Source of the DNA: an uncultured Clostridia bacterium
Lineage (GTDB): Bacteria; Bacillota; Clostridia; TANB77; CAG-508
DNA: 64,000 bases
Assembly: GCA_934133175.1 (NCBI GenBank)
Contig: CAKPAX010000002.1
Coordinates: 32,709 to 96,708, forward strand
Direction: 5' to 3'
Numbering within the stretch: the stretch's first letter is position 1; each line of letters starts with the position of its first letter. The position numbers and the translations under genes are program-made. Below the pieces are notes generated by a model that saw only the letters and a program-made list of their open reading frames with translations, was not told the origin of the DNA and made no database searches. Below are positions 18,382-29,112 of the stretch, in pieces.

Positions 18382-20991
18382 ATGTCTAATGCAAAAAAAG
18401 AAGAAGTTGATGTTGTTAAATTATATGGTAATGAAGCCACATTATCAAAAGAAATTTTTATAAAAAATTATAATGTTAATTTAGATGGTCTTACACAAAA
18501 TATTGCCGAAGAAAAAATATCTAAATATGGTTTAAATGAAATTTCACAGGGCAAACCTAAAAAATGGTATAATTATTTTTTACAAAGTTTATTTAGCCCT
18601 TTTAATAGTATTTTAATAGGTATATCCTTTTTATTAATATATACAGATGTAATTTTACCGGAAAATCCGAGCTTTGCAAATATTTTGGTTATTATTCTTT
18701 TAGTCACAGTAAGTACTTTTTTAGAATTTTTTGAAGAATACAGATCAAACAAGGCTGCTGAAAAACTAAAAGAATTAGTTGCGACTACTACAACAGTTAT
18801 TAGAGATGGCAAAAAGGTAAATTTACCAATGAAAGAAATAACTATTGGTGATATTGTTGTTCTTTCCGCAGGTGATATGATTCCTGCTGATTTAAGAGTT
18901 TTAGAATCTAAAGATTTATATGTTAGCCAATCATCTTTAACTGGAGAATCTGATTCTGTAAAAAAACTTTCAAATACAGAAATAACTTTAAACGATATTG
19001 ATAGTATATCAGATTTAGATACAATCTGTTTTATGGGTACTAATGTATTAAGTGGTAGTGCAAAATGTGTTGTAATAAAAACTGCTGACAATACTTATTT
19101 TGGAAAAATTGCTCACACATTATCACTTGGAAAACCAAAAACTGATTTTCAAAAAGGCATCGAAAGTATTAGTAAATTATTAATAAGATTTATGTTAGTT
19201 ATGATTCCTGTTGTTTTTTTATTAAACTTTTGGAAACATGATATTGTAACAGCATTTACATTTGCTGTAGCAATTGCAATTGGTATAACCCCTTTACTTC
19301 TTCCTGTTATTTTATCTTCTAGTTTATCTAAAGGTGCTGTACGTATGTCTAAAAAGAAAACTATTATTAAAAGATTAGATTCTATTCAAGGTTTTGGTGG
19401 AATGAATATTTTATGTACAGATAAAACAGGAACTTTAACAGAAGATAAAATTGTTTTAGAAAAATATTTAAACATTAATGGTGATGAAGATATTCGTATT
19501 TTAAAACATGCATTTTTAAATTCATATTTTCAAACCGGCCTAAAAGGAAATATTGATGAAGCAGTAATTCACAGAGCTTTAAATACTGATATGAGTAAAT
19601 ATACAGAAATATATAAAAAAATTGATGAAATTCCATTTGATTTTACAAGAAGGCGTCTTTCTGTTGTTGTTTCTGACGGTAATAAAGCTCAAATGATTAC
19701 CAAAGGTGCCGTTGAAGAAATTCTAAGTATTTGTACTTTAGTAGATTATAAAGGTGAAGTTTCTAAACTAACAAATACAATAAAAGATAATATAAGAAAA
19801 ATCAGTAAATCACTTAACAAGGAAGGTTTACGTGTAATTGCAGTTTGTCAAAAAAATGATATTAATGATATAAAAGAATTTGGAGTAGAAAATGAAAAAA
19901 ATATGGTTCTTCTTGGATTTATTGGATTTCTAGATCCACCAAAAGAATCTGCAAAAGAATCAATAGAAAAATTAAACAAAGCTGGTATTAGGGTTATTGT
20001 TTTAACTGGTGATAATGCTGATGTAACTAGATGTGTGTGTAATAAAGTTGGTATTGCATCAAAAAGAATTGTTACAGGAAGCGATATTGACAAATTAGCA
20101 GATATTGGCGTTATTAGACTTTTAAGAAAAACTAATATTTTTGCAAAACTTTCTCCTATTCAAAAAGCAAGAGTTGTAAGACTTTTAAAAGAATCAGGAA
20201 ATGTTGTTGGATATATGGGTGATGGAATAAATGACAGTCCTTCCCTTACAAATTCTGACATTGGTATTTCCGTTGATACAGCTGTTGATATTGCCAAAGA
20301 ATCAGCTGATATTATATTACTTGAAAAAGATTTAAATGTTTTATTAGATGGTATAACAGAAGGAAGAAGAACATTTGCAAATTTGATGAAATATATTAAA
20401 ATGGCTATTAGTTTTAACTTTGGTGAAGTTGTTTCTGTAATTATTGCAAGTGTTTTATTACCATTTTTACCTGAAACTCCTATACAATTATTAGTTGAAG
20501 GATTGTTATATGATTTTGGGCAATTAACTTTACCTTTTGATAATGTTGACAAGGAATATTTACAAAAACCAAGAAGATTAGATGTTAATAGTTTAAAAAA
20601 ATTTATGTTATTTATGGGTCCTTTAAGCTCCGCATTTGATATGATTGTCTTTGCCTCTGTATTATTCTTATTTAAAATTAAAGATGTTGCAACATTTCAA
20701 ACAATTTGGTTTAGTTATAGTATAGTATCAAATCTTATGGGAATGCATATAATTAGAACTGCTAAAGCACCATTTATTCAAAGTAATGCTAATAAAGTTG
20801 TTTATTTTTCATCAATTTTACTTAGCATTATAGGAATATTAGTTCCTTATACTCCATTCGGTCATATGATTGGTTTAGTGTCTTTAGCTTTAAAAGATTT
20901 ATTAATTATACTAGGAGTTCCTGTAATTTATTGTATTGTGGCATTATTTGCAAAGAAATTCTATATTAAAAAATTTGGAGAATGGATATAA
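18382..20991 (+). CDS. mgtA: Magnesium-transporting P-type ATPase
   Basis: The 869-residue protein is a P3B-type ATPase. The actuator loop has SLTGESDSVKK (about 190). The phosphorylation site is CTDKTGTLTEDK (about 352), with GDGINDSPSL in the hinge (about 613). Membrane helices lie near 70-120, 270-325 and 670-865. MgtA/MgtB pumps import Mg2+ across the membrane. AAAGAAGGAATTAATA precedes the ATG. The 150-base upstream region shows no M-box structure that I can recognise, so how it responds to Mg2+ is unclear. A strong terminator follows. Confidence 0.93.
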   Translation: MSNAKKEEVDVVKLYGNEATLSKEIFIKNYNVNLDGLTQNIAEEKISKYGLNEISQGKPKKWYNYFLQSLFSPFNSILIGISFLLIYTDVILPENPSFANILVIILLVTVSTFLEFFEEYRSNKAAEKLKELVATTTTVIRDGKKVNLPMKEITIGDIVVLSAGDMIPADLRVLESKDLYVSQSSLTGESDSVKKLSNTEITLNDIDSISDLDTICFMGTNVLSGSAKCVVIKTADNTYFGKIAHTLSLGKPKTDFQKGIESISKLLIRFMLVMIPVVFLLNFWKHDIVTAFTFAVAIAIGITPLLLPVILSSSLSKGAVRMSKKKTIIKRLDSIQGFGGMNILCTDKTGTLTEDKIVLEKYLNINGDEDIRILKHAFLNSYFQTGLKGNIDEAVIHRALNTDMSKYTEIYKKIDEIPFDFTRRRLSVVVSDGNKAQMITKGAVEEILSICTLVDYKGEVSKLTNTIKDNIRKISKSLNKEGLRVIAVCQKNDINDIKEFGVENEKNMVLLGFIGFLDPPKESAKESIEKLNKAGIRVIVLTGDNADVTRCVCNKVGIASKRIVTGSDIDKLADIGVIRLLRKTNIFAKLSPIQKARVVRLLKESGNVVGYMGDGINDSPSLTNSDIGISVDTAVDIAKESADIILLEKDLNVLLDGITEGRRTFANLMKYIKMAISFNFGEVVSVIIASVLLPFLPETPIQLLVEGLLYDFGQLTLPFDNVDKEYLQKPRRLDVNSLKKFMLFMGPLSSAFDMIVFASVLFLFKIKDVATFQTIWFSYSIVSNLMGMHIIRTAKAPFIQSNANKVVYFSSILLSIIGILVPYTPFGHMIGLVSLALKDLLIILGVPVIYCIVALFAKKFYIKKFGEWI

Positions 20992-21000
20992 ATAAAAATA

Positions 21001-21027
21001 AATCTAATCAGTATAACTGATTAGATT
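21001..21027 (+). terminator. mgtA terminator
   Basis: AATCTAATCAGT (21001-21012) and ACTGATTAGATT (21016-21027) form a perfect stem followed by TATTTTTTG. Confidence 0.85.
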
Positions 21028-21036
21028 TATTTTTTG

Positions 21037-21058
21037 ATATTTTGTATATAAAATATCG
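21037..21058 (-). terminator. Terminator of the 21-kb minus-strand small gene
   Basis: GATATTTT and AAAATATC arms lie just past the stop at 21064. The stem is AT-only and therefore weak, but with the mgtA hairpin it separates convergent transcripts. Confidence 0.5.
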
Positions 21059-21063
21059 CATTT

Positions 21064-21279
21064 TTAAATGAGTAATAGTTTTCTCAGATCAATACTAGAT
21101 ATATTGGTCTCTATAATCCTATTATATCCTTTTATTATGCATTCTGTTGCATTTTCGGGATTATCTAATAAAATGGGATAATACAACATTATAATGTCAA
21201 ATACCATTTGTATATCACCATTTTCTGTTGCCAACTGTTTTAATTTGCCAACTTTTTCCCGTATCAATCTTGCATCCAT
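21064..21279 (-). CDS. Unrecognised small helical protein (outlier cassette)
   Basis: The 71-residue protein starts MDARLIREKVGKLKQLATEN and looks all-helical, with no Cys cluster or membrane segment. I do not recognise a family. AAAGGAGGATTCTT precedes the ATG. The codon for R7 is CGG; a +1 shift there would end after about 15 codons. Its promoter region overlaps that of the divergent 21464 gene (TGTCAA at 21374-21379). It shares the stand-alone build of the other outlier genes and could be regulated together with its divergent neighbour. Confidence 0.6.
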   Translation of the reverse strand: MDARLIREKVGKLKQLATENGDIQMVFDIIMLYYPILLDNPENATECIIKGYNRIIETNISSIDLRKLLLI

Positions 21280-21393
21280 AAGAATCCTCCTTTAAAAAAT
21301 GTCAGTTACAGGTAATCCCCTATAACTAATTATGTAAAATTTGCTATATTATAATATCATTTTCTTTCTTTTTTGTCAATCTTACTATATTAG

Positions 21394-21422
21394 TTGTAAA
21401 AAGCATGTAATCATGATATAAT
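21394..21422 (+). promoter_or_regulatory. Promoter of the 21464 gene
   Basis: TTGTAA (21394-21399), 17 bases, TATAAT (21417-21422). The ATG follows about 40 bases later after TAGGAGGTAATTT. Confidence 0.7.
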
Positions 21423-21463
21423 AATTAAGTAACTTATTTTTATTGCACTTTAGGAGGTAATTT

Positions 21464-21826
21464 ATGCTTGAATTACGGAATTTACAAAATGCTACTAAGA
21501 TCTATAACTACTATTTAGATAGTGATTCTGCTTATATTAGAGAACATTTAGATTATTGCATTAAAGATGTAATAAATCTATCTAATCTTTCTCGAATTTG
21601 TATTTTAGAATATGCAGATACTTTAGAGTTATACTGCAATCTAATTGCATATTTTTCAGAAATTGATAAGTCTTCTTTGCTTGTAAAATTAATAATTTTA
21701 TGTGCAAATAAAATTATTAATTTCAAATTTAATCGGCTTAATACCAAAATATATCAAGCTGGAATCTGTTATTATAGCTTTTTATCTATTTTAAAACGAT
21801 TAAAACAGATAAAAGCTTTATCTTAG
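21464..21826 (+). CDS. Unrecognised small helical protein (outlier cassette)
   Basis: The 120-residue protein begins MLELRNLQNATKIYNYYLDS. It appears helical, rich in Leu, Ile, Tyr and Asn, with Cys in CIKDVINLSNLSRICILEYAD and later in LIILCANKI. No family is recognised. It carries two in-frame CGG codons (L-R-N near the start, N-R-L near residue 92). A +1 shift at the first would end at TAG about 14 codons on. Promoter, AGGAGG and a shared terminator with dnaE make it a one-gene unit. Confidence 0.6.
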   Translation: MLELRNLQNATKIYNYYLDSDSAYIREHLDYCIKDVINLSNLSRICILEYADTLELYCNLIAYFSEIDKSSLLVKLIILCANKIINFKFNRLNTKIYQAGICYYSFLSILKRLKQIKALS

Positions 21827-21850
21827 CCCACACATTTTGTAAACAATCTT

Positions 21851-21882
21851 AAAAAGTCTCGATATTATTATATCGGGACTTC
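21851..21882. terminator. Bidirectional terminator (21464 gene / dnaE)
   Basis: AAGTCTCGATAT and ATATCGGGACTT pair with one G-U/mismatch around TATT. The right arm lies inside the last dnaE codons. Confidence 0.7.
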
Positions 21883-24800
21883 TTCAATATTTACTCTTTC
21901 TTTTCCTAAAATTTCTTCAAAAACTTTTAAAATCTCATCTGTCACAAATATTGCTCCACACGGTTTAAATTCATTATCTATTCTTATTTTAACACTTATA
22001 TTATTTCTCTCACCAGAAAAATATTTAATAGCTCCCCTCAATTTTGCTTTTGTTTCTTCTTCTAACTCTGTTATATCAAAAATTAAAACTTTGTGTTTCT
22101 TTACTCCAAAATCTGTAATTTGTTTTGCAATAATTTTTGTTTCTTCATTTTCTCTTATACTTAATCTACCATCTACCAAAACAATATTTTCTTCTATTAA
22201 GCTTTTTTGTGATGATAAATATGCATTTTCAAATACTATTATTTCTGCTTGTCCAAATAAATCTTCTACAGTAACAAATGCCATAATTTTATTTGTTTTA
22301 GTATATTTTTTCTTTACAGCTGTTATTATTCCAGCATATTTAACATTTTGTCCATCTTTAAATTGCAATTTTTCTGTTTGTTCTTCTTTTGACATTTCTT
22401 CATCTATTTCTTTTATTTGCTTAGTATTTATATTTGTTTCATGTTCAATTTGATCTCTTAATTTTTCTAATGGATGTCCTGAAACATATATACCTAACAT
22501 TTCTTTTTCCATAGATAATAATTCTTTTTCTGTAAATTCTTGTTGATTGTAATATGTATATTTTATTTTATCATTTTTTTCTTCATCTTCTTCATTTCCG
22601 ATATCAAACATTGATACTTGTCCATCTAACCCTTTTTTCTTACTACTTTGGATTGTATCAATTATTGTTTCAAAAGAAGCTAATAATGTGGCTCTATTTT
22701 CTGGAAATTCTTGAAATGCACCCGCTCTTATTAAACTTTCTATACATTTTTTATTAACCGCTTCATCTGCAATTCTTTCACAAAAATCTGTAAAACTTTT
22801 AAATTTACCATTTTCATTTCTTTCTTTTATAATACTATCAATTGGTACTAAACCAACATTTTTAATACTACCTAATCCAAATCTAATTTTTCCTATTTTT
22901 TGTCCACCATCTATATTTTCAACAGTAAATTTGGAATTACTTTTATTTATATCTGGTTTTAATATCTCAATTCCCAATAATTTGCATTCATCTATATATT
23001 GAGGAATTTTGTCTAAATTTCCTAAAAAGCTATTTAACGTAGCAGCCATAAATTCTGCTGGATAATATGCCTTCAAGTATGCTGTTCTATATGCCACAAC
23101 AGCATAACATGCAGCATGAGATTTGTTGAATGCATATTTTGCAAATTCAGCCATTTCATCAAATATTTTATTTGCAGATTCTTTGTCTATACCATTTCTT
23201 ACGCATCCTGGTACTATAATGTTTCCATTTTCATCAACTTGACCATTTATAAAGATCTCTCTTTCTTTTGCCATAACATCTAGCTTTTTCTTTCCCATTG
23301 CTCTTCTTACTAAGTCTGCTCTTCCTAGTGAATATCCAGCTAAATCTCTTACTATTTGCATAACTTGCTCTTGATAAACCATACAACCATATGTAACATT
23401 TAATATTGGCTCTAGTCTTGGGTGTGTATATTCATTATGACCTGGATGCAATTTTCCTTTTATATATCTTGGTATTTGATCCATAGGACCAGGTCTATAT
23501 AGAGAAACACCAGCTATTAAATCTTCAAGACAATCTGGTTTTAGCTCTTTCATAAAGTTTGTCATACCTTGTGATTCAAATTGGAAAATACCACATGTTT
23601 TTCCTTCTTGCCATAATTTATATACTTTAGGATCTGCCATTTCTTTATCAAATTCTACATCTATACCTCTGTTTTGTTTTACTAAATCTATTGTGTCTTT
23701 TATAACTGTTAATGTTCTAAGTCCCAAAAAATCCATTTTTAATAGACCTAATTCTTCTAATGTCGTCATTATATATTGTGTAGATATTTGATTATCTCTT
23801 ACATATAATGGCACATAAGTATCTACAGGATCTTTTGTTATAACAATACCACAAGCATGTGTAGATGCTTGTCTTGGCATTCCTTCTAATCCCATAGCTA
23901 TGTCTAATAAATTTTTAATATTTCCATCATTTTCATATAAGTTATTTAATTCTTTGTTTTGTTCTAATGCTTTTTTTATTGTTATATGTAATTCATTTGG
24001 TATCATTTTTGCAAGTTTGTCCGCTTCCGAATAAGGAAAATCTAATGCTCTTGCTACATCTCTTATTACCATTCTAGCTGACATAGTTCCAAATGTAATT
24101 ATCTGTGAAACATGATCATGTCCATATTTTCTAGAAACATAGTCTATTACATCTTGTCTATGCTCATAACAAAAATCAACATCAAAATCAGGCATGCTTA
24201 TTCTTTCCGGATTTAAAAATCTTTCAAAAAGTAGACCATATTTTATTGGGTCAATATCTGTTATTTCTATTGCATATGCAATTATTGATCCAGCACCAGA
24301 TCCACGTCCCGGTCCTACTGGTATATCATGAGTTTTTGCATAATGAATAAAGTCCCAAACTATTAAGAAATAATCAACATATCCCATTTTTTTAATTATA
24401 CTTAATTCATATTCAGCTCTTTCTAATATTTCTTTAGATGGATTATCCCCATATCTATTTTTTATTCCATCATCACATAACTTTTTAAAATAATCATAAT
24501 GAGTTTCAAATTCTGGTGGAACATCATAATTCGGCAAAATAGTATGTCCAAATTCAAATTCCACATTACATTTTTCCGCTATTTTTACAGTATTTTCTAT
24601 TGCATCTGGAAAATTACTAAAATATTCTGACATTTCTTCTGGAGATTTTACATATAATTCATCTGTTTCAAATCTCATTCTATCGCTATCACTCATTCTT
24701 TTTCCTGTTTGAATACAAAGTAATACCTCATGATTATATGCATCTTCTCTTTTTAAATAATGAGCATCATTTGTTGCTGCAAGTGGTATATCTAATTTTC

Positions 24801-25380
24801 TTGCTAACTGAATTAATTTTTGATTTGCTAATACTTGTTCTTGTAACCCATTATTTTGTACTTCTATATAATAATCTTCTCCAAAAACTTTTTTATGCCA
24901 TAATGCTATTTCTTCTGCTTTTTCATTATTTCCATTTAATAAAGCCTGATTTAAACTTCCAGCTAAACATCCGCTTAAGCATATTAATCCTTCATGATAT
25001 TTTTCTAGCACTTCTAAATCAATACGTGGTTTATAATAATATCCATCAACAAATCCAATTGATACTAATTTACTTAAATTCTTATACCCTTCATTATTTT
25101 TAGCAAGCAATATAAGATGATTATATTTGTTGTCTATATTTGGTTCTTTATCGAATCTACTCCTAGGCGCAACATATACCTCACATCCTATAATTGGCTT
25201 TATTCCTTCTTTTTTACAAGCTTTATAAAAGTCTATTACACCATACATAACTCCATGATCAGTAAGAGCTATGGCATTCATTCCAAGCTCTTTTGCTCTT
25301 ACTGGTAAATCCTTTATTCTATTAGCTCCATCTAGCAAACTAAATTCACTATGTATATGTAAATGAACAAAATCTGACAT
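21868..25380 (-). CDS. dnaE: DNA polymerase III subunit alpha (DnaE)
   Basis: The 1170-residue protein has an N-terminal PHP domain (FVHLHIHSEFSLLDGANRI; ALTDHGVMYGV) and the Pol III catalytic palm with MPDFDVDFCYEHRQDV (about 400). The fingers include GRGSGAGSIIAYA. A helix-hairpin-helix region near 830-900 follows, then an OB fold (VKYAGIITAVKKKYTKTN, about 1005). It is a DnaE-type replicase, not PolC. ATG 25380 follows AAGGAGAAAGAAA. It appears monocistronic. Confidence 0.97.
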   Translation of the reverse strand: MSDFVHLHIHSEFSLLDGANRIKDLPVRAKELGMNAIALTDHGVMYGVIDFYKACKKEGIKPIIGCEVYVAPRSRFDKEPNIDNKYNHLILLAKNNEGYKNLSKLVSIGFVDGYYYKPRIDLEVLEKYHEGLICLSGCLAGSLNQALLNGNNEKAEEIALWHKKVFGEDYYIEVQNNGLQEQVLANQKLIQLARKLDIPLAATNDAHYLKREDAYNHEVLLCIQTGKRMSDSDRMRFETDELYVKSPEEMSEYFSNFPDAIENTVKIAEKCNVEFEFGHTILPNYDVPPEFETHYDYFKKLCDDGIKNRYGDNPSKEILERAEYELSIIKKMGYVDYFLIVWDFIHYAKTHDIPVGPGRGSGAGSIIAYAIEITDIDPIKYGLLFERFLNPERISMPDFDVDFCYEHRQDVIDYVSRKYGHDHVSQIITFGTMSARMVIRDVARALDFPYSEADKLAKMIPNELHITIKKALEQNKELNNLYENDGNIKNLLDIAMGLEGMPRQASTHACGIVITKDPVDTYVPLYVRDNQISTQYIMTTLEELGLLKMDFLGLRTLTVIKDTIDLVKQNRGIDVEFDKEMADPKVYKLWQEGKTCGIFQFESQGMTNFMKELKPDCLEDLIAGVSLYRPGPMDQIPRYIKGKLHPGHNEYTHPRLEPILNVTYGCMVYQEQVMQIVRDLAGYSLGRADLVRRAMGKKKLDVMAKEREIFINGQVDENGNIIVPGCVRNGIDKESANKIFDEMAEFAKYAFNKSHAACYAVVAYRTAYLKAYYPAEFMAATLNSFLGNLDKIPQYIDECKLLGIEILKPDINKSNSKFTVENIDGGQKIGKIRFGLGSIKNVGLVPIDSIIKERNENGKFKSFTDFCERIADEAVNKKCIESLIRAGAFQEFPENRATLLASFETIIDTIQSSKKKGLDGQVSMFDIGNEEDEEKNDKIKYTYYNQQEFTEKELLSMEKEMLGIYVSGHPLEKLRDQIEHETNINTKQIKEIDEEMSKEEQTEKLQFKDGQNVKYAGIITAVKKKYTKTNKIMAFVTVEDLFGQAEIIVFENAYLSSQKSLIEENIVLVDGRLSIRENEETKIIAKQITDFGVKKHKVLIFDITELEEETKAKLRGAIKYFSGERNNISVKIRIDNEFKPCGAIFVTDEILKVFEEILGKERVNIEEVPI

Positions 25381-25441
25381 TTTCTTTCTCCTTATTTTCC
25401 ACTCATTATATGAAATTCTTATAATTTTGTCAATTTAGTAA

Positions 25442-26884
25442 TTATTTTTCTACCCATACAGACACAGTTCTATTTTTTACTTTAAATACTCCGAATCCAT
25501 CTTCATCAATTGTAACTTCTTCTTCAAAATTTCCTAATGCATCTATAAAAGTTTCTTCTGCAAATTTTTCTCCTATGTACATTCTTTTTTCTCCATCTAT
25601 CTTATTAGATGCTATAACTGCTAAGCCAGATTTTATATGTTCATTGTCTCCTTCACGAGTAAAACCTATTACACTATCGTGATCAAAATAATCATGTTCT
25701 AATCCATATGCCTTATCTTTTCTTAGTATCATTAGATCTTCTAATTTATCCATTTTTTCTATATTACTATATGGTATTCCATAATAATCACCATAAAATA
25801 CACATGGATATCCATCATTTTTTAATAAAATTATTGAATATGCAATTTGTTTAAACCATGGTTCTATAAAACTTTGTAACGCTTGCCCTGGTTGAGTATC
25901 ATGATTATCTACAAATGTTACTGCTTTAAGTGGATTTTCCTTTAATAATGTATTATCTAATAATCTTGACATATCATAATTAGGGTCTTGTGATGCTGTA
26001 TAAAAATTATAATGTAATGGTACATCAAATAAAGAAATTTGTCCTTCTGTTTCTGTTATATATCTATGTAGTTTTTGTACATCACCTGTCCAATATTCTC
26101 CAACTGCAAATATATTTCTTTTTTTATATTCTTTTAAATATTTCATCCATTCATTATAAAATGATGATGGAATATGTTTTACAGCATCCAATCTAAAACC
26201 ATCTACATCTGTAAAATCCATATACCATTTTCCCCAATTTTTACATTCTTCAACTACTTCTGGATTATAAAAATCTAAATCTGCTCCCATCAAATAATCA
26301 TAATTTCCGTTTTCATCATCAACTTCATTTTGCCATTGTTTATCCTTAAACTTAAAAATTGAGTGTTCACCTGTTGCATTATTATAATCAATTCCATCAA
26401 AGTGTGTCCAATTCCATTTAAAATTTGAATATTTATTTTTTCTATTTGGAAATGTAAATTTTGTTGCTGCTTGTAATGTTTCATTTTGTGAAATTTCTAC
26501 ATTGTGATTAGCCCACTCTACTTTATTTGCTTTTATTATTTGTAAAAAATCTGCTCCCATTTTATGATTTAAAACAATATCTGCATAACTTTCTATACCT
26601 GCTTGTTTTAAAACTTGTATTGCTTCTAAATATTCATCTTTTGTTCCATATTTTGTTGCAATAGAACCTTGTTGATCAAATTCTCCTAAATCATATAAAT
26701 CATATGGACCATATCCCACTTCATTTTTCCCACCAATTCCTTTATAAGCTGGAGGTAACCATAAAGCAGTAACTCCAACTCTTGATAATTTTTCTGATTC
26801 TTCTATTACTTTATTCCATAAACCTTTTTCACAGTTCAAATACCATTCAAAATATTGCATTATTATCCCATTTATTTTTTTCAT
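25442..26884 (-). CDS. Cytoplasmic alpha-amylase, GH13
   Basis: The start ATG 26884 follows GAAGGAGAT; the open frame reaches 16 codons further but has no better site. The protein is about 480 residues with no signal peptide. GH13 catalytic residues are visible: DGFRLDAVKHIP (nucleophile Asp), FAVGEYWTGD (acid Glu) and FVDNHDTQPGQ (third Asp). The N-terminus, GIIMQYFEWYL, is typical of the cytoplasmic AmyA group. It hydrolyses alpha-1,4-glucans and malto-oligosaccharides inside the cell. No sugar transport genes are adjacent. Confidence 0.93.
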   Translation of the reverse strand: MKKINGIIMQYFEWYLNCEKGLWNKVIEESEKLSRVGVTALWLPPAYKGIGGKNEVGYGPYDLYDLGEFDQQGSIATKYGTKDEYLEAIQVLKQAGIESYADIVLNHKMGADFLQIIKANKVEWANHNVEISQNETLQAATKFTFPNRKNKYSNFKWNWTHFDGIDYNNATGEHSIFKFKDKQWQNEVDDENGNYDYLMGADLDFYNPEVVEECKNWGKWYMDFTDVDGFRLDAVKHIPSSFYNEWMKYLKEYKKRNIFAVGEYWTGDVQKLHRYITETEGQISLFDVPLHYNFYTASQDPNYDMSRLLDNTLLKENPLKAVTFVDNHDTQPGQALQSFIEPWFKQIAYSIILLKNDGYPCVFYGDYYGIPYSNIEKMDKLEDLMILRKDKAYGLEHDYFDHDSVIGFTREGDNEHIKSGLAVIASNKIDGEKRMYIGEKFAEETFIDALGNFEEEVTIDEDGFGVFKVKNRTVSVWVEK

Positions 26885-27012
26885 TTCATATCTCCTTCTT
26901 TCACAGGATATTATATCATTATAAGATTTCAATGTACATAAATTGACATTTTTTTTTAATTTTTATATAATCACATATGGTTAATAAAATATAATATAAG
27001 GAAGCGATTTTT

Positions 27013-27429
27013 TTGGAACATATTTTTGAAAGAACTATAAACTATTATGAAACAGATAAAATGGGAATTGTACACCATTCTAACTACATTAGATTCTTAG
27101 AAGAAGCTCGTTGTGAATTTTTAAAAGCAATTGATTTACCTTATGAAACTTTAGAAAATAATGGAATTATGATACCTGTTTTAGAAGTTCACTGCAAATA
27201 CAAATATCACGTAAGCTTTGGAGACACAATTGTTATAAAAAGTAAAATTTCAACCTTTACAGGCGTTAAAATGATTGTTGACTATGAAATAATTAACAAA
27301 GCTAATTCTAATTTAGTTATGACAGCTCAAACCAAACATTGTTTTACAAATAACTCTTTACAACCTATCAACCTAAAAAAACATTATATAGAAGGTTACG
27401 AAAAAATAATAAATGCTTTAGAAAATTAA
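27013..27429 (+). CDS. Acyl-CoA thioesterase, 4HBT/YbgC-like
   Basis: The 138-residue hotdog-fold protein carries YYETDKMGIVHHSNYIRFLE, the 4HBT active-site segment with catalytic Asp, followed by EARCEFLKAI. A TTG start is used (27013), behind AAGGAAGCGATTTTT. YbgC-type enzymes hydrolyse short or aromatic acyl-CoA thioesters; the substrate is not evident here. It is divergent from the amylase gene. Confidence 0.88.
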   Translation: MEHIFERTINYYETDKMGIVHHSNYIRFLEEARCEFLKAIDLPYETLENNGIMIPVLEVHCKYKYHVSFGDTIVIKSKISTFTGVKMIVDYEIINKANSNLVMTAQTKHCFTNNSLQPINLKKHYIEGYEKIINALEN

Positions 27430-27537
27430 AATATAGTAATTTATAAAAAATACTTTATATTTTATATGTTTTATGGTACAATATTGTAAATTTATAAATT
27501 ATAATGTCAAAAGATAAAATATTAGGAGGAATTTTTT

Positions 27538-27825
27538 ATGGAATTTAGTAAATGTAATCGTTGTGGTAACTTCTATATTTCAGATAGTAATGTATGCCCT
27601 AAATGTGCAGCAAAAGATAATTTAGAATTTTCTGCATTTAAAAATTATATACAAGAAAATGGTTTTGAAGAATCATTAGGAGCTATATCTTCTGAAACAG
27701 GTATTTCAGAAAAAAATTTAAGTAGATTTTTAAATTATGACGAATTTAAACAATTTCAACAAGAAAATAGAAATATAAACTTAAATAACAATAAATTTGG
27801 AAATAATGGAATAAATTTAGATTAA
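27538..27825 (+). CDS. Zinc-ribbon protein, YvyF-like
   Basis: The 95-residue protein starts with a zinc ribbon CNRCGNFYISDSNVCPKC. A helical segment follows (FKNYIQENGFEESLGAIS, then TGISEKNLSRFL) resembling a DNA-binding-like helix-turn-helix, and the tail is Asn-rich. The layout matches YvyF/TIGR03826-type proteins first noted in flagellar operons. No flagellar gene is near. TAGGAGGAATTTTTT precedes the ATG. Function is unknown. Confidence 0.65.
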   Translation: MEFSKCNRCGNFYISDSNVCPKCAAKDNLEFSAFKNYIQENGFEESLGAISSETGISEKNLSRFLNYDEFKQFQQENRNINLNNNKFGNNGINLD

Positions 27826-27890
27826 TTTTTATATTATAGCCATATTATATATATGGCTACTTTTATTAATTATACTAGGAGGATTTATAT

Positions 27891-29105
27891 ATGAAAAATG
27901 TATTTGATATATTAGATGAAAGAGGATATGTTGAACAAATGACTCATCCTCAAGAAATCAAAGAATTATTTGCTAAGGAATCTGTACCTTTCTACATAGG
28001 AATAGATCCAACAGCTGATAGTTTGCATATTGGTCACTTTATATCTTTAATGGTTGCTTCTCATATGCAAAAATGTGGTCACAAACCAATTATATTAGTT
28101 GGTGGTGGTACTGCTATTATAGGTGACCCATCAGGAAAAACTGATATGAGAAAAATGCTATCTAAAGAAGAAATAAATCATAATGTTGAATCAATAAAAA
28201 AACAAATAGCTAAGTTTTTAAGTTTTGAAGGTGAAAATGCAGCTATTATTGTTAATAATGCTGATTGGATATTAGATTTAAATTATGTTGATTTTATGCG
28301 TGAAATAGGAAGTTTATTTTCAGTAAATAAAATGCTTGCAGCAGATTGTTATAAACAAAGATTAGATACAGGTCTTACATTTTTTGAAATGGGATATATG
28401 CTTATGCAATCTTATGACTTTTTATATTTGTACAACAAATATGGATGTAAATTAGAAATGGGCGGAAACGATCAATGGTCTAATATCATAGGCGGTGTTG
28501 ATCTTATAAGAAAAATTGGTAAAGATGATTCTTTTGGTTTAACATTTAAACTTCTTACAACTAAAGAAGGTAAAAAAATGGGAAAAACTGAAAAGGGTGC
28601 TTTATGGCTTGATGCAGAAAAAACTTCTCCTTATGAATTTTATCAATATTGGAGAAATGTTGCTGACGATGATATAAAAACTGTTTTATCATTACTTACA
28701 TTCTTACCTATGGATAAAATAAATGAACTTACATCTTATAATGATGAAAGAATAAATGAAGCAAAAAAAGTAGCTGCTTTTGAAATAACAAAATTAATTC
28801 ACGGTGAAGAAGAAGCAAAAAAAGCTGAGCAAGCTTCACTAGCCTTATTTGAAGGTCAAGGTAATTTAGATAATATGCCTTCTACAAAATTAGAAAATAT
28901 TGATATTTCTATTGTTGATGCTATTGTTTTATCAGGCATTGCACCATCAAAAGGTCAAGCTAGAACTTTAATTGCTCAGGGTGGAATTTCTTTAAATGAT
29001 GAAAAAGTAACTGATGTTTCTTATAAATTATCAGAAAACGATTTTAATGATGGATATGCTATATTAAAAAAAGGTAAAAAAATATACCATAAATTAGAAA
29101 AATAA
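27891..29105 (+). CDS. tyrS: Tyrosyl-tRNA synthetase
   Basis: The 404-residue class I synthetase has the HIGH-type motif in [16 protein letters not shown] and a KMSKS-type motif KKMGKTEKG. Tyr-recognition segments include [12 protein letters not shown] and [12 protein letters not shown]. The C-terminal S4 RNA-binding domain is at about 340-400 ([20 protein letters not shown]). It charges tRNA-Tyr. No T-box leader is visible in the 65 bases after the zinc-ribbon gene. AGGAGGATTTATAT precedes the ATG. Confidence 0.97.
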   Translation: MKNVFDILDERGYVEQMTHPQEIKELFAKESVPFYIGIDPTADSLHIGHFISLMVASHMQKCGHKPIILVGGGTAIIGDPSGKTDMRKMLSKEEINHNVESIKKQIAKFLSFEGENAAIIVNNADWILDLNYVDFMREIGSLFSVNKMLAADCYKQRLDTGLTFFEMGYMLMQSYDFLYLYNKYGCKLEMGGNDQWSNIIGGVDLIRKIGKDDSFGLTFKLLTTKEGKKMGKTEKGALWLDAEKTSPYEFYQYWRNVADDDIKTVLSLLTFLPMDKINELTSYNDERINEAKKVAAFEITKLIHGEEEAKKAEQASLALFEGQGNLDNMPSTKLENIDISIVDAIVLSGIAPSKGQARTLIAQGGISLNDEKVTDVSYKLSENDFNDGYAILKKGKKIYHKLEK

Positions 29106-29112
29106 TTTAATA

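Noticed and set aside
27826..27890. T-box leader before tyrS
   Set aside because: The gap is too short and has no T-box or specifier hairpin.
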